DNA of 64,000 nt from Baylisascaris procyonis (Eukaryota; Nematoda; Chromadorea; Rhabditida; Ascarididae). The position numbers and the translations under genes are program-made. Location of the stretch: NCBI GenBank assembly GCA_037389465.1, contig JAZARR010000280.1, positions 281,523 to 345,522 of the forward strand. The letters are read 5' to 3'. Below the pieces are notes generated by a model. It was not told the DNA's origin, ran no database searches, and was given only the letters and a program-made list of their open reading frames with translations. This document shows, in pieces, positions 23,971 through 37,023 of this stretch; within the stretch, counting starts at the first letter, position 1, and each line of letters begins with the position of its first letter.

Positions 23971-26900
23971 ATTTCTTCTGCGGACCTTTTTGTATTCATA
24001 TTTGTTTTTGTGGACTTTTTTCTATTTTTAATTGTTTTTCTGGATTTTTTGTATTTTAAGTTGTTTCTCTGGACCTATTTCTATTTGTATTTGTTTTTGT
24101 GGACCTTTTTGCATTCATAATCGTTTGGGACTTTTTTGTATTTATAATTGTTTTTGTGGACTTTTTTCTATTTATAATTGTTTTTGTGGATTTTTTTGTT
24201 TATAATTGTTTTTGTGGACCTTTTTGTATTTACATTTGTTTTTGTGGACTTTTTTGTACTTGTAGTTGTTTTCGTGGACCTTTTTGTATTTACAATTGTT
24301 TTTGTGGGCCTTTTTGTATTTATGATTGTTTTTGTGGACTTTTTTCTATTTAAAATTGTTTTTGTGGACTTTTTTCTATGTATAACTGTTTTTGTGGACC
24401 TTTTTGTATTTATAATTCTTTTTGAGGACTCTTTTTGTGTTCCTAATTGTTTTTGTGGACCTTTTTGTATTTACAATTGTTTTTGTCGACCTTTTTGTAT
24501 TCATATTTGTTTTTGTGGACTTTTTTGTATTTATATTTGTTTTTGTGGGCCTTTTTCTATTTATAATTGTTTTTGTGAACTTTTTTTTATATATAATCTC
24601 TTCTGCGGACCTTTTTGTATTTACATTTGTTTTTCTGGACTTTTTTTCTATTTATAATTGTTTTTGTGGATTTTTTTGTATTCTAAGTTGTTTTTGTGGA
24701 CCTATTTCTATTTATATTTGTTTTTGTGGACCTTTTTGTATTCATAATCGTTTTTGTGGGCATTTTTTTTATTCACAATTGTTTTTGTGGACTTTTTTGT
24801 ACTTGTATTTGTTTTTGTGGACCTTTTCGTAGTCATAACTGTTTTCGTGGACCTTCTTGTATTTAGAATTGTTTTTGTGGACTTTTTTTCTATTTATAAT
24901 CGTTTTTGTGGACTTTTCTGTATTTATAATTGTTCTTGTTTACTTTTTTCTATTTCTAATCGGTTTTGGTGGGTTTTTTGCATTTGCAATAGTTATTGTG
25001 GACTTTTTTTATTTATAATTGTTTTTGTGGACTTTTTTCAATTTAGAATTGTTTTTGTAGGCCTTTTTGTATTTTTAATTGTTTCTGTGGACATCTTTTA
25101 TTCATAATTCTTTTTGTGGACTTTATTGTATTCATAAATGTTTTTGTGGACTTTTTGGTACTTGTAGTTGTTTTTGTGGACCTTTTTGTATTTAAAATTG
25201 TTTTTGTGCACCTTTTTGTATGTATAACTGTTTTTGTGGACTTTTTTCTATTTATGATTGTTTTGTGGACTTTTTTGTATTAACATTTGTTCTTGTGGAT
25301 TTTTTTGTATTTACAATTGTTTTTGTGGAATTTTTTTATCTACAGTTGTTTTTGTGGACTTTTTTCTATTTAAAATTCTTTTTGTGGACTTTTTTCTATG
25401 TATAACTGTTTTTGTGGATTTTTTTGTATTTACAATTATTTTTGTGGACTTTTTTTATTTATACTTGTTTTTGTGGGCTTTTTTTTCTATTTAGAATTGT
25501 TTTTGTGGACTTTTTTGTACTTGTCGTTGTTTTTGTGGACCTTTTTGTATTTATAATTGTTTTTGTCGACCTTTTTGTATTTATGATTGTTTTTGTGGAC
25601 TTTTTCTATTTATAGTTGTTTTTGTGGACTTTTCTGTATTTGTAATTGTTTTTGTGGACTTTTTTCTATTTATAATTGTTTTTGTAGACGTTTTTGTATT
25701 TGTGGTTGTTTCTGTGGACCTCTTTGCGTTTAGAATTGCTTTTGTGGACCTTTTTCTATTTATAATTCTTTTTGTGGACTTTTTTTATATATAATTTCTT
25801 CTGCGGACCTTTTTGTATTCATGTTTGTTTTTGTGGACTTTTTTCTATTTTTAATTGTTTTTCTGGATTTTTTGTATTTTAAGTTGTTTCTGTGGACCTA
25901 TTTCTATTTGTATTTGTTTTTGTGGACTTTTTTGTATTTACAATTGTTTTTGTCGACCTTTTTGTATTTATGATTGTTTTTGTGGACTTTTTTCTATTTA
26001 TAATTGTTTTTGTGGATTTTTTTGTTTATAATTGTTTTTGTGGACCTTTTTGTATTTACATTTGTTTTTGTGGACTTTTTTGTATTTACAATTGTTTTTG
26101 TCGACCTTTTTGTATTTATGATTGTTTTTGTGGACTTTTTTCTATTTATAATTGTTTTTGTGGACTTTTTTCTATTTATAATTGTTTTTGTAGACCTTTT
26201 TGTATTTGTAATTGTTTCTGTGGACTTCTTTGTGTTTAGAATTGCTTTTGTGGACCTTTTTGTATTCATATTTGTTTTTGTGGACTTTTTTGTATTTATA
26301 TTTGTTTTTGTGGACCTTCTTCTATTTATAATTGTTTTTGTGGACTTTTTTTTATATATAATCTCTTCTGCGGACCTTTTTGTATTTACATTTGTTTTTC
26401 TGGACTTTTTTTTCTATTTATAATTGTTTTTGTGGATTTTTTTGTATTTTAAGTTGTTTTTGTGGACCTATTTCTATTTATATTTGTTTTTGTGGACCTT
26501 TTTGTATTCATAATCGTTTTTGTGGACATTTTTTTTATTCACAATTGTTTTTGTGGACTTTTTTGTACTTGTATTTGTTTCTGTGGACCTTTTCGTAGTC
26601 ATAACTGTTTTCGTGGACCTTCTTGTATTTAGAATTGTTTTTGTGGACTTTTTTTCTATTTATAATCGTTTTTGTGGACTTTTCTGTATTTATAATTGTT
26701 CTTGTTTACTTTTTTCTATTTCTAATCGGTTTTGGTGGGTTTTTTGCATTTGCAATAGTTATTGTGGACTTTTTTTATTTATAATTGTTTTTGTGGACTT
26801 TTTTCAATTTAGAATTGTTTTTGTAGGCCTTTTTGTATTTTTAATTGTTTCTGTGGACATCTTTTATTCATAATTCTTTTTGTGGACTTTATTGTATTCA

Positions 26901-29225
26901 TAAATGTTTTTGTGGACTTTTTGGTACTTGTAGTTGTTTTTGTGGACCTTTTTGTATTTAAAATTGTTTTTGTGCACCTTTTTGTATGTATAACTGTTTT
27001 TGTGGACTTTTTTCTATTTATGATTGTTTTGTGGACTTTTTTGTATTATCATTTGTTCTTGTGGATTTTTTTGTATTTACAATTGTTTTTGTGGAATTTT
27101 TTTATCTACAGTTGTTTTTGTGGACTTTTTTCTATTTAAAATTCTTTTTGTGGACTTTTTTCTATGTATAACTGTTTTTGTGGATTTTTTTGTATTTACA
27201 ATTGTTTTTGTGGACTTTTTTTATTTATACTTGTTTTTGTGGGCTTTTTTTTCTATTTAGAATTGTTTTTGTGGACTTTTTTGTACTTGTCGTTGTTTTT
27301 GTGGACCTTTTTGTATTTATAATTGTTTTTGTCGACCTTTTTGTATTTATGATTGTTTTTGTGGACTTTTTCTATTTATAGTTGTTTTTGTGGACTTTTC
27401 TGTATTTGTAATTGTTTTTGTGGACTTTTTTCTATTTATAATTGTTTTTGTAGACGTTTTTGTATTTGTGGTTGTTTCTGTGGACCTCTTTGCGTTTAGA
27501 ATTGCTTTTGTGGACCTTTTTCTATTTATAATTCTTTTTGTGGACTTTTTTTATATATAATTTCTTCTGCGGACCTTTTTGTATTCATATTTGTTTTTGT
27601 GGACTTTTTTCTATTTTTAATTGTTTTTCTCGATTTTTTGTATTTTAAGTTGTTTCTGTGGACCTATTTCTATTTGTATTTGTTTTTGTGGACCTTTTTG
27701 TATTCATAATCGTTTGGGACTTTTTTGTATTTATAATTGTTTTTGTGGACTTTTTTCTATTTATAATTGTTTTTGTGGATTTTTTTGTTTATAATTGTTT
27801 TTGTGGACCTTTTTGTATTTACATTTGTTTTTGTGGACTTTTTTGTATTTACAATTGTTTTTGTCGACCTTTTTGTATTTAGGATTGTTTTTGTGGACTT
27901 TTTTCTATTTATAATTGTTTTTGTGAACTTTTTTCTATTTATAATTGTTTTTGTAGACCTTTTTGTATTTGTAATTGTTTCTGTGGACTTCTTTGTGTTT
28001 AGAATTGCTTTTGTGGACCTTTTTGTATTCACATTTGTTTTTGTGGACTTTTTTGTATTTATATTTGTTTTTGTGGACCCTTTTCTATTTATAATTGTTT
28101 TTGTGGACTTTTTTTTATATATAATCTCTTCTGCGGACCTTTTTGTATTTACATTTGTTTTTCTGGACTTTTTTTCTATTTATAATTGTTTTTGTGGATT
28201 TTTTTGTATTTTAAGTTGTTTTTGTGGACCTATTTCTATTTATATTTGTTTTTGTGGACCTTTTTGTATTCATAATCGTTTTTGTGGACATTTTTTTTAT
28301 TCACAATTGTTTTTGTGGACTTTTTTGTACTTGTATTTGTTTTTGTGGACCTTTTCGTAGTCATAACTGTTTTCGTGGACCTTCTTGTATTTAGAATTGT
28401 TTTTGTGGACTTTTTTTCTATTTATAATCGTTTTTGTGGACTTTTCTGTATTTATATTTGTTCTTGTTTACTTTTTTCTATTTCTAATCGGTTTTGGTGG
28501 GTTTTTTGCATTTGTAATTGTTATTGTGGACTTTTTTATTTATAATTGTTTTTGTGGACTTTTTTCAATTTAGAATTGTTTTTGTAGGCCTTTTTGTATT
28601 TTTAATTGTTTCTGTGGACATCTTTTATTCATAATTCTTTTTGTGGACTTTATTGTATTCATAAATGTTTTTGTGGACTTTTTGGTACTTGTAGTTGTTT
28701 TTGTGGACCTTTTTGTATGTATAACTGTTTTTGTGGAATTTTTTCTATTTATAATTGTTTTGTGGACTTTTTTGTATTAACATTTGTTCTTGTGGATTTT
28801 TTTGTATTTACAATTGTTTTTGTGGAATTTTTTTTATCTACAGTTGTTTTTGTGGACTTTTTTCTATTTAAAATTCTTTTTGTGGACTTTTTTCTATGTA
28901 TAACTGTTTTTGTGGATTTTTTTGTATTTACAATTGTTTTTGTGGACTTTTTTTATTTATACTTGTTTTTGTGGGCTTTTTTTCTATTTAGAATTGTTTT
29001 TGTGGACTTTTTTGCACTTGTAGTTGTTTTTGTGGACCTTTTTGTATTTACGATTGTTTTTGTGGACTTTTTTCTATTTATAATTGTTTTTGTGGACTTT
29101 TCTGTATTTGTAGTTGTTTTTGTGGACCTTTTTCTATTTATAATTGTTTTTGTAGACCTTTTTGTATTTGTAATTGTTTCTGTGGACTTCTTTGTGTTTA
29201 GAATTGCTCTTGTGGACCTTTTTAT
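23971..29225 (+). repeat. T-rich HOR array, ~1.77-kb period, three copies
   Basis: Rare units recur at a steady spacing. ATTTCTTCTGCGG lies at 23,971, 25,794 and 27,560 (1,823 and 1,766 bp). ATCTCTTCTGCGG lies at 24,596, 26,361 and 28,134 (1,765 and 1,773 bp). CGGTTTTGGTGGG lies at 24,961, 26,727 and 28,489 (1,766 and 1,762 bp). The period is about 59 units. Copies 24,961-26,700 and 26,727-28,480 are nearly identical over long runs. A further CGGTTTTGGTGGG at 30,027 shows that part of this HOR continues beyond the second inverted island. The third copy is truncated by the palindromic junction. Confidence 0.88.
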
Positions 29226-29240
29226 ATAAAAAAGTCCACA
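29211..29240. repeat. Spacerless palindrome at inversion edge
   Basis: The left arm TGTGGACCTTTTTAT (29,211-29,225) and the right arm ATAAAAAAGTCCACA (29,226-29,240) are reverse complements at 14 of 15 positions with no spacer. Pairing continues outward at lower identity because forward T-rich units lie to the left and inverted ones to the right. This is the head-to-head edge of the second inverted island. Its form is that expected from a fold-back or template-switch event. Confidence 0.9.
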
Positions 29241-29535
29241 AAAACGATTATAAATAGAAAAAAAGTCCACAAAAACAATTGTAAATACAAAAAAGTCCAC
29301 AGAAACGATTATAAATACGGAAAAATGTACAAAAACAATTCTAAATTGAAAAAAGTCCACAAAAACAATTATAAATACAGAAAAGTCCATAAAACAATTA
29401 CAATTACAAAAGAGTGCACAAAAACAATTGCAAATACAAAAACGTCCACAAAAACAATTACAAACACAAAAGAGTCACAAAAACAATTATAAATATAAAA
29501 AAGTCCACAAAAAAATTTTAAATAGAAAAAAGTTT
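29226..29535 (-). repeat. Inverted T-rich block 2
   Basis: About ten units run in reverse complement between the palindrome at 29,225/29,226 and a flip back near 29,535, where AAATAGAAAAAAG meets TTTCTGTTTATATTTG. The right flip is the same as that of block 1 at 22,826, with an offset of about 6,707 bp. The right-hand units also match block 1, with one 29-bp unit gained or lost between. Block 2 is about one and a half units shorter than block 1 on the left. Confidence 0.92.
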
Positions 29536-30810
29536 CTGTTTATATTTGTTTTTGTGGACCCTTTTGTATGTATAATTCTTTTTGTGGACCTTTTTGTATT
29601 TATAATTGTTTTTGTGGACTTTTTTCTATTTATAATTGTTTTTGTGGATTTTTTTCTTGTTAAAGTTGTTTTTGTGGACTTATTTCTATTTATATTTGTT
29701 TTTGTGGACCTTTTTGTATTCATAATCGTTTTTGTGGACTTTTTGTATTTACAATTCTTTTGTGGACTTTTTTCTATTTATAATTGTTCTTGTGGACTTT
29801 TTGTATTCATGATTGTTTTTTGTGGACATTTTTTGTATTCAGAATTGTTTTTGTGGACTTGTTTGTACTTGTATTTGTTTTTGTGGACCTTTTTGTATTC
29901 ATAATTGTTTTCGTGGACCTTCTTGTATTTAGAATTGCTTTTGTGGACTTTTTTTCTATCCATAATCGTTTCTGTGGACTTTTCTGTATTTATAATTGTT
30001 CTTGTTTACTTTTTTCTATTTCTAATCGGTTTTGGTGGGTTTTTTGCATTTGTAATTGTTATTGTGGACTTTTTTATTTATAATTGTTTTTGTTGACTTT
30101 TTTCAATTTAGAATTGTTTTTGTAGGCCTTTTTGTATTTTTAATTGTTTCTGTGGACTTCTTTTATTCATAATTCTTTTTGTGGACTTTTTTGTATTCAT
30201 GATTTTTTTTGTGGACTTTTTTGTATTCATAAATGTTTTTGTGGACTTTTTGGTACTTGTAGTTGTTTTTGTGTACTTTTTTCTATCTATAACTGTTTTT
30301 GTGGACTTTTTTGTATTTATAATTGTTTTTGAGGACTCTTTTTGTGTTCCTAATTGTTTTTGTGGCCGTTTTTGTATTTGCAATTGTTTTTGTGGTCTTT
30401 TTTATTTATACTTGTTTTTGTGGGCTTTTTTTCTATTTAGAATTGTTTTTGTGGACTTTTTTGTACTTGTAGTTGTTTTTGTGGACCTTTTTGTATTTAT
30501 AATTGTTTTTGTCGGCCTTTTGGATTTATGATTGTTTTTGTGGACTTTTTTCTATTTTAAGTTGTTTTTGTGGACCTATTTCTATTTATATTTGTTTTTC
30601 TGGACCTTTTTGTATTTATAATCGTTTGGGACTTTTTTGTATTTATAATTGTTTTTGTGGACTTTTTTGCATGTGCAATTGTTTTTGTGGACTTTTTTGT
30701 ATTTATAATTGTTTTTGTGGGCTTTTTTGTATTTATAATTGTTTTTGTGGTGTTTTTTGTATTTATAATTCTTTTGTGGACTTTTTTGTGTTTCTAATTG
30801 TTTTTGTGGA
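29536..30810 (+). repeat. T-rich array, forward segment after block 2
   Basis: Forward units first match the sequence after block 1 (22,827 onward). From about 29,870 they resume the 1.77-kb HOR order, with CTTGTTTACTTTTTTC and CGGTTTTGGTGGG at 30,027. A run of AATTCTTTTTGTGGAC units lies near 30,160-30,240. Nothing other than array units is present. Confidence 0.75.
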
Positions 30811-33651
30811 CGTTTTTTGTTTTTACAGTTGTTTTTGTGGACTTTATTTTATTTATAACTGTTTTTGTGGACTTTTTTCTATTTAGAATTGCTTTTGTGG
30901 ACCTTTCTATACTTAGATTTGTTTTTGTGGACTTTTTTGCATGTATAGTTGTTTTCGTGGACTTTTCTGTATTTATAATTGTTTTTGTAGACTCTTTGCT
31001 ATTTATTATTGTTTTTGTAGACCTTTTTGTATTTGTAATAGTTTCTGTGGACTTCTTTGCGTTTAGAACTGGTTTTGTGGACCTTTTTGTATTTACATTT
31101 GTTTTTGTGGACTTTTTTGCATGTGCAATTGTTTTTGTGGATTTTTTTGTATTTACAGTTGTTTTTGTTTACTTTTTTGTATTTATAATTGTTTTTGTGG
31201 TGTTTTTTGTATTTATAATTGTTTTTGTGGACTTTTTTGTGTTTCTAATTGTTTTTGTGGACGTTTTTATATTTAGAATGGTTTTTGTGGACCTTTTTTA
31301 TATTTACATTTGTTTTTGTGGATTTTTTTCTAGTTAAAATTGTTTTTGTTGACCTATTTCTATTTGCATTTGTTTTTGTCGACCTTTTTGTATTTACAAT
31401 TGTTTCTGTGGACTTTTTTCTATTTATAATTGTTTTTGTGGATTTTTTTCTTGTTAAAATTGTTTTTGTGGACTTATTTCTATTTATATTTGTTTTTGTG
31501 GACCTTTTTGTATTTATAATCGTTTTTGTGGACTTTTTTGCATTTACAATTCTTTTGTGGACTTTTTTCTATTATAATTGTTCTTGTGGACTTTTTGTAT
31601 TCATGATTGTTTTTTGTGGACATTTTTTGTATTTACAATTGTTTTTGTGGACTTTTTTGTACTTGTATTTGTTTTTGTGGACCTTTTTGTATTCATAATT
31701 GTTTTCTTGGACCTTCTTGTATTTATAATGGTTTTTGTGGACTTTTCTCTACTTATAATTGTTTTTGTGGACTTTTCTGTATTTATAATTGTTCTTGTTT
31801 ACTTTTTTCTATTTATAATTGTTTTTGGTGGGCTTTTTTGCATTTGTAATTGTTGTTGTCGACTTTTTTATTTATAATTGTTTTTGTGGACTTTTTTCAA
31901 TTTAGAATTGTTTTTGTAGGCCTTTTTGTATTTTTAGTTGTTTCTGTGCACTTTTTTGTATTCATAATTCTTTTTGTGGACTTTTTGGTACTTGTAGTTG
32001 TTTTTGTGGACCTTTTTGTATTTATAATTGTTTTTGTGCACCTTTTTGTATGTATAATTGTTTTTGTGGACTTTTTTGTACTTGTAGTTGCTTTTGTGGA
32101 CCTTTTTGTGCTTATAATTGTTTTTGTCGACCTTTTTGTATTTATGATTGTTTCTGTGCACTTTTTTCTATCTATTATTGTTTTTGTAGAGCTTTTTGTA
32201 TTTGTAATTGTTTCTGTGGACTTCTTTGCGTTTAGAATTGGTTTTATGGACCTTTTTGTATTTACATTTGTTTTTGTGGACTTTTTTGCATGTGCAATTG
32301 TTTTTGTTCACTTTTTTGTATTTATAGTTGTTTTTGTTTACTTTTTTGTATTTATAATTGTTTTTGTGGTGTTTTTTGTATTTATAATTGTTTTTGTGGA
32401 CTTCTTTGTGTTTCTAGTTGTTTTGTGGACGTTTTTATATTTAGAATTGTTTTTGTGGACCTTTTTATATTTACATTTGTTTTTGTGGACTTTTTTGCAT
32501 GTATAGTTGTTTTTGTGGATTTTTTTCTAGTTAAAATTGTTTTTGTTGACCTATTTCTATTTGCATTTGTTTTTGTCGACCTTTTTGTATTTACAATTGT
32601 TTCTGTGGACTTTTTTCTATTTATAATTGTTTTTGTGGATTTTTTTCTTGTTAAAATTGTTTTTGTGGACTTATTTCTATTTATATTTGTTTTTGTGGAC
32701 CTTTTTGTATTTATAATCGTTTTTGTGGACTTTTTTGCATTTACAATTCTTTTGTGGACCTTTTTCTATTATAATTGTTCTTGTGGACTTTTTGTATTCA
32801 TGATTGTTTTTTGTGGACATTTTTTGTATTTACAATTGTTTTTGTGGACTTTTTTGTACTTGTATTTGTTTTTGTGGACCTTTTTTGTATTCATAATTGT
32901 TTTCTTTGACCTTCTTGTATTTATACTGGTTTTTGTGGACTTTTTTCTACTTATAATTGTTTTTGTGGACTTTTCTGTATTTATAATTGTCCTTGTTTAC
33001 TTTTTCTATTTATAATTGTTTTTGGTGGGCTTTTTTGCATTTGTAGTTGTTGTTGTGGACTTTTTTATTTATAATTGTTTTTGTGGACTTTTTTCAATTT
33101 AGAATTGTTTTTGTAGGCCTTTTTGTATTTTTAATTGTTTCTGTGGACTTTTTTGTATTCATAATTCTTTTTGTGGACTTTTTTGTATTTATGATTTTTT
33201 TTGTGGCCTTTTTTGTATTCATAAATATTTTTGTGGACTTTTTTGTACTTGTAGTTGTTTTTGTGGACTTTTGTATTTACAATTGTTTTTGTGGATTTTT
33301 TTTATCAACAGTTGTTTTTGTGGACTTTTTTCTATTCAAAATTCTTTTCGTGGACTTTTTTGTATTCACAACTGTTTTTGTGGACTTTTTTGTACTTGTA
33401 GTTGTTTTTGTGGACTTTTGTATTTATACTTGTTTTTGTGGACCTTTTTGTATTTATGATCGTTTTTGTGGACCTTTTTCTATTTATAATTGTTTTTGTA
33501 GACGTTTTTGTATTTGTAATTGTTTCTGTGGACTTCTTTGCGTTTAGAATTGGTTTTGTGGACCTTTTTGTATTTACATTTGTTTTTGTGGACTTTTTTG
33601 CATGTGCAATTGTTTTTGTGGACTTTTTTGTATGTATAATTGTTTTTGTGG
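30811..33651 (+). repeat. T-rich 2.84-kb duplication, copy 1
   Basis: The pair is fixed by rare units: TTTTACAGTTG at 30,821 and 33,662, and ACCTTTCTATACTTAG at 30,901 and 33,742, both with an offset of 2,841 bp. Inside this copy a smaller repeat of about 1.2 kb is nested. The GTTGACCTATTTCTATTTGC unit at about 31,349 recurs at about 32,545, each time followed by the same unit order. Confidence 0.85.
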
Positions 33652-36500
33652 ACTTTTTTGTTTTTACAGTTGTTTTTGTGGACTTTATTTTATTTATAAC
33701 TGTTTTTGTGGACTTTTTTCTATTTAGAATTGCTTTTGTGGACCTTTCTATACTTAGATTTGTTTTTGTGGACTTTTTTGCATGTATAGTTGTTTTCGTG
33801 GACTTTTCTGTATTTATAATTGTTTTTGTAGACTCTTTGCTATTTATTATTGTTTTTGTAGACCTTTTTGTATTTGTAATAGTTTCTGTGGACTTCTTTG
33901 CGTTTAGAACTGGTTTTGTGGACCTTTTTGTATTTACATTTGTTTTTGTGGACTTTTTTGCATGTGCAATTGTTTTTGTGGATTTTTTTGTATTTACAGT
34001 TGTTTTTGTTTACTTTTTTGTATTTATAATTGTTTTTGTGGTGTTTTCTGTATTTATAATTGTTTTTGTGGACTTTTTTGTGTTTCTAATTGTTTTTGTG
34101 GACGTTTTTATATTTAGAATGGTTTTTGTGGACCTTTTTTATATTTACATTTGTTTTTGTGGATTTTTTTCTAGTTAAAATTGTTTTTGTTGACCTATTT
34201 CTATTTGCATTTGTTTTTGTCGACCTTTTTGTATTTACAATTGTTTCTGTGGACTTTTTTCTATTTATAATTGTTTTTGTGGATTTTTTTCTTGTTAAAA
34301 TTGTTTTTGTGGACTTATTTCTATTTATATTTGTTTTTGTGGACCTTTTTGTATTTACAATTGTTTTTGTGGACTTTTTTGTACTTGTATTTGTTTTTGT
34401 GGACCTTTTTGTATTCATAATTGTTTTCTTGGACCTTCTTGTATTTATAATGGTTTTTGTGGACTTTTCTCTACTTATAATTGTTTTTGTGGACTTTTCT
34501 GTATTTATAATTGTTCTTGTTTACTTTTTTCTATTTATAATTGTTTTTGGTGGGCTTTTTTGCATTTGTAATTGTTGTTGTCGACTTTTTTATTTATAAT
34601 TGTTTTTGTGGACTTTTTTCAATTTAGAATTGTTTTTGTAGGCCTTTTTGTATTTTTAGTTGTTTCTGTGCACTTTTTTGTATTCATAATTCTTTTTGTG
34701 GACTTTTTTGTATTCATGATTTTTTTTGTGGCCTTTTTTGTATTCATAAATATTTTTGTGGACTTTTTGGTACTTGTAGTTGTTTTTGTGGACCTTTTTG
34801 TATTTATAATTGTTTTTGTGCACCTTTTTGTATGTATAATTGTTTTTGTGGACTTTTTTGTACTTGTAGTTGTTTTTGTGGACCTTTTTGTGCTTATAAT
34901 TGTTTTTGTCGACCTTTTTGTATTTATGTTTGTTTCTGTGCACTTTTTTCTATCTATTATTGTTCTTGTAGAGCTTTTTGTATTTGTAATTGTTTCTGTG
35001 GACTTCTTTGCGTTTAGAATTGGTTTTATGGACCTTTTTGTATTTACATTTGTTTTTGTGGACTTTTTTGCATGTGCAATTGTTTTTGTTCACTTTTTTG
35101 TATTTATAGTTGTTTTTGTTTACTTTTTTGTATTTATAATTGTTTTTGTGGTGTTTTTTGTATTTATAATTGTTTTTGTGGACTTCTTTGTGTTTCTAGT
35201 TGTTTTTGTGGACGTTTTTATATTTAGAATTGTTTTTGTGGACCTTTTTATATTTACATTTGTTTTTGTGGACTTTTTTGCATGTATAGTTGTTTTTGTG
35301 GATTTTTCTCTAGTTAAAATTGTTTTTGTTGACCTATTTCTATTTGCATTTGTTTTTGTCGACCTTTTTGTATTTACAATTGTTTCTGTGGACTTTTTTC
35401 TATTTATAATTGTTTTTGTGGATTTTTTTCTTGTTAAAATTGTTTTTGTGGACTTATTTCTATTTATATTTGTTTTTGTGGACCTTTTTGTATTTATAAT
35501 CGTTTTTGTGGACTTTTTTGCATTTACAATTCTTTTGTGGACCTTTTTCTATTATAATTGTTCTTGCGGACCTTTTGTATTCATGATTGTTTTTTGTGGA
35601 CACTTTTTGTATTTACAATTGTTTTTGTGGACTTTTTTGTACTTGTATTTGTTTTTGTGGACCTTTTTTGTATTCATAATTGTTTTCTTTGACCTTCTTG
35701 TATTTATACTGGTTTTTGTGGACTTTTTTCTACTTATAATTGTTTTTGTGGACTTTTCTGTATTTATAATTGTCCTTGTTTACTTTTTCTATTTATAATT
35801 GTTTTTGGTGGGCTTTTTTGCATTTGTAGTTGTTGTTGTGGACTTTTTTATTTATAATTGTTTTTGTGGACTTTTTTCAATTTAGAATTGTTTTTGTAGG
35901 CCTTTTTGTATTTTTAATTGTTTCTGTGGACTTTTTTGTATTCATAATTCTTTTTGTGGACTTTTTTGTATTCATGATTTTTTTTGTGGCCTTTTTTGTA
36001 TTCATAAATATTTTTGTGGACTTTTTTGTACTTGTAGTTGTTTTTGTGGACTTTTGTATTTACAATTGTTTTTGTGGAATTTTTTTATCAACAGTTGTTT
36101 TTGTGGACTTTTTTCTATTCAAAATTCTTTTTGTGGACTTTTTTGTATTCACAACTGTTTTTGTGGACTTTTTTGTACTTGTAGTTGTTTTTGTGGACTT
36201 TTGTATTTATAATTGTTTTTGTGGACCTTTTTGTATTTATGATCGTTTTTGTGGACTTTTTTCTATTTATAATTGTTTTTGTGGACTTTTCTGTATTTAT
36301 AATTGTTTTTGTGGACCTTTTTCTATTTATAATTGTTTTTGTAGACGTTTTTGTATTTGTAATTGTTTCTGTGGACTTCTTTGCGCTTAGAATTGGTTTT
36401 GTGGACCTTTTTGTATTTACATTTGTTTTTGTGGACTTTTTTGCATGTGCAATTGTTTTTGTGGACTTTTTTGTATGTATAATTGTTTTTGTGGACTTTT
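33652..36500 (+). repeat. T-rich 2.84-kb duplication, copy 2
   Basis: This copy follows copy 1 directly with no spacer and has the same unit order. The offset drops from 2,841 bp at its start to 2,722 bp near 34,570 and is 2,783 bp near 35,830, so whole units were gained or lost in at least two places. The longest open frame of the window (34,572-35,798, 408 codons) lies here. It stays open only because about 41 successive units kept the reading phase. Its product would be a reiterated hydrophobic decamer with no recognisable domain. Confidence 0.85.
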
Positions 36501-37023
36501 TTGCATTTATAATTGTTTTTGTGGTGTTTATTGTATTTATAATTGTTTTTGTGGACTTTTTTTATTTATAATTGTTTTTGTGGACTTTTTTTCTATTTAG
36601 AATTGTTTTTGTGGACTTTTTTATATTTACATTTGTTTTTGTGGACTTTTTTGTATTTATAGTTCTTTTGTAGACTTTTTTCTATTTACAATTGTTCTTT
36701 TGGACTTTTTTGTATTCATGATTGTTTTTTGTGGACATTTTTTCTATTTAAAATTCTTTTTGTGGACTTTTTTTATCTATAACTGTTTTTGTGGACTTTT
36801 TTGTATTTATAATTGTTTTTGAGGACATTTTTTGTGTTCCTAATTGTTTTTGTGGCCGTTTTTGTATTTACAATTGTTTTTGTGGACTTTTTTTCTGTTT
36901 AGAATTGTTTCTGTGGACTTTTTTCTATTTATTATTGTTTTTGTAGACCTTTTTGTATCTGTAATTGTTTCTGTGGACTTCTTTGCGTTCAGAATTGCTT
37001 TTGTGGACTTTTTTGTATTTATA

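Noticed and set aside
23961..23985. TATATATAATTTCTTC as a TATA-box promoter element
   Set aside because: It is one of several copies of a rare T-rich unit variant carried along by HOR duplication. No transcription unit follows it.
29205..29260. Intrinsic transcription terminator or hairpin RNA at the palindrome
   Set aside because: The hairpin is AT-rich and arises from the head-to-head meeting of satellite units. There is no gene upstream and the setting is a eukaryotic satellite.
34572..35798. 408-codon open frame that looks like a multi-pass hydrophobic protein (VFVDFFLFII repeats)
   Set aside because: It is the 30-bp satellite unit read in one of two stop-free frames. Similar frames occur in adjacent phases throughout the array, with no distinct start context, non-repeat domain or codon signature.
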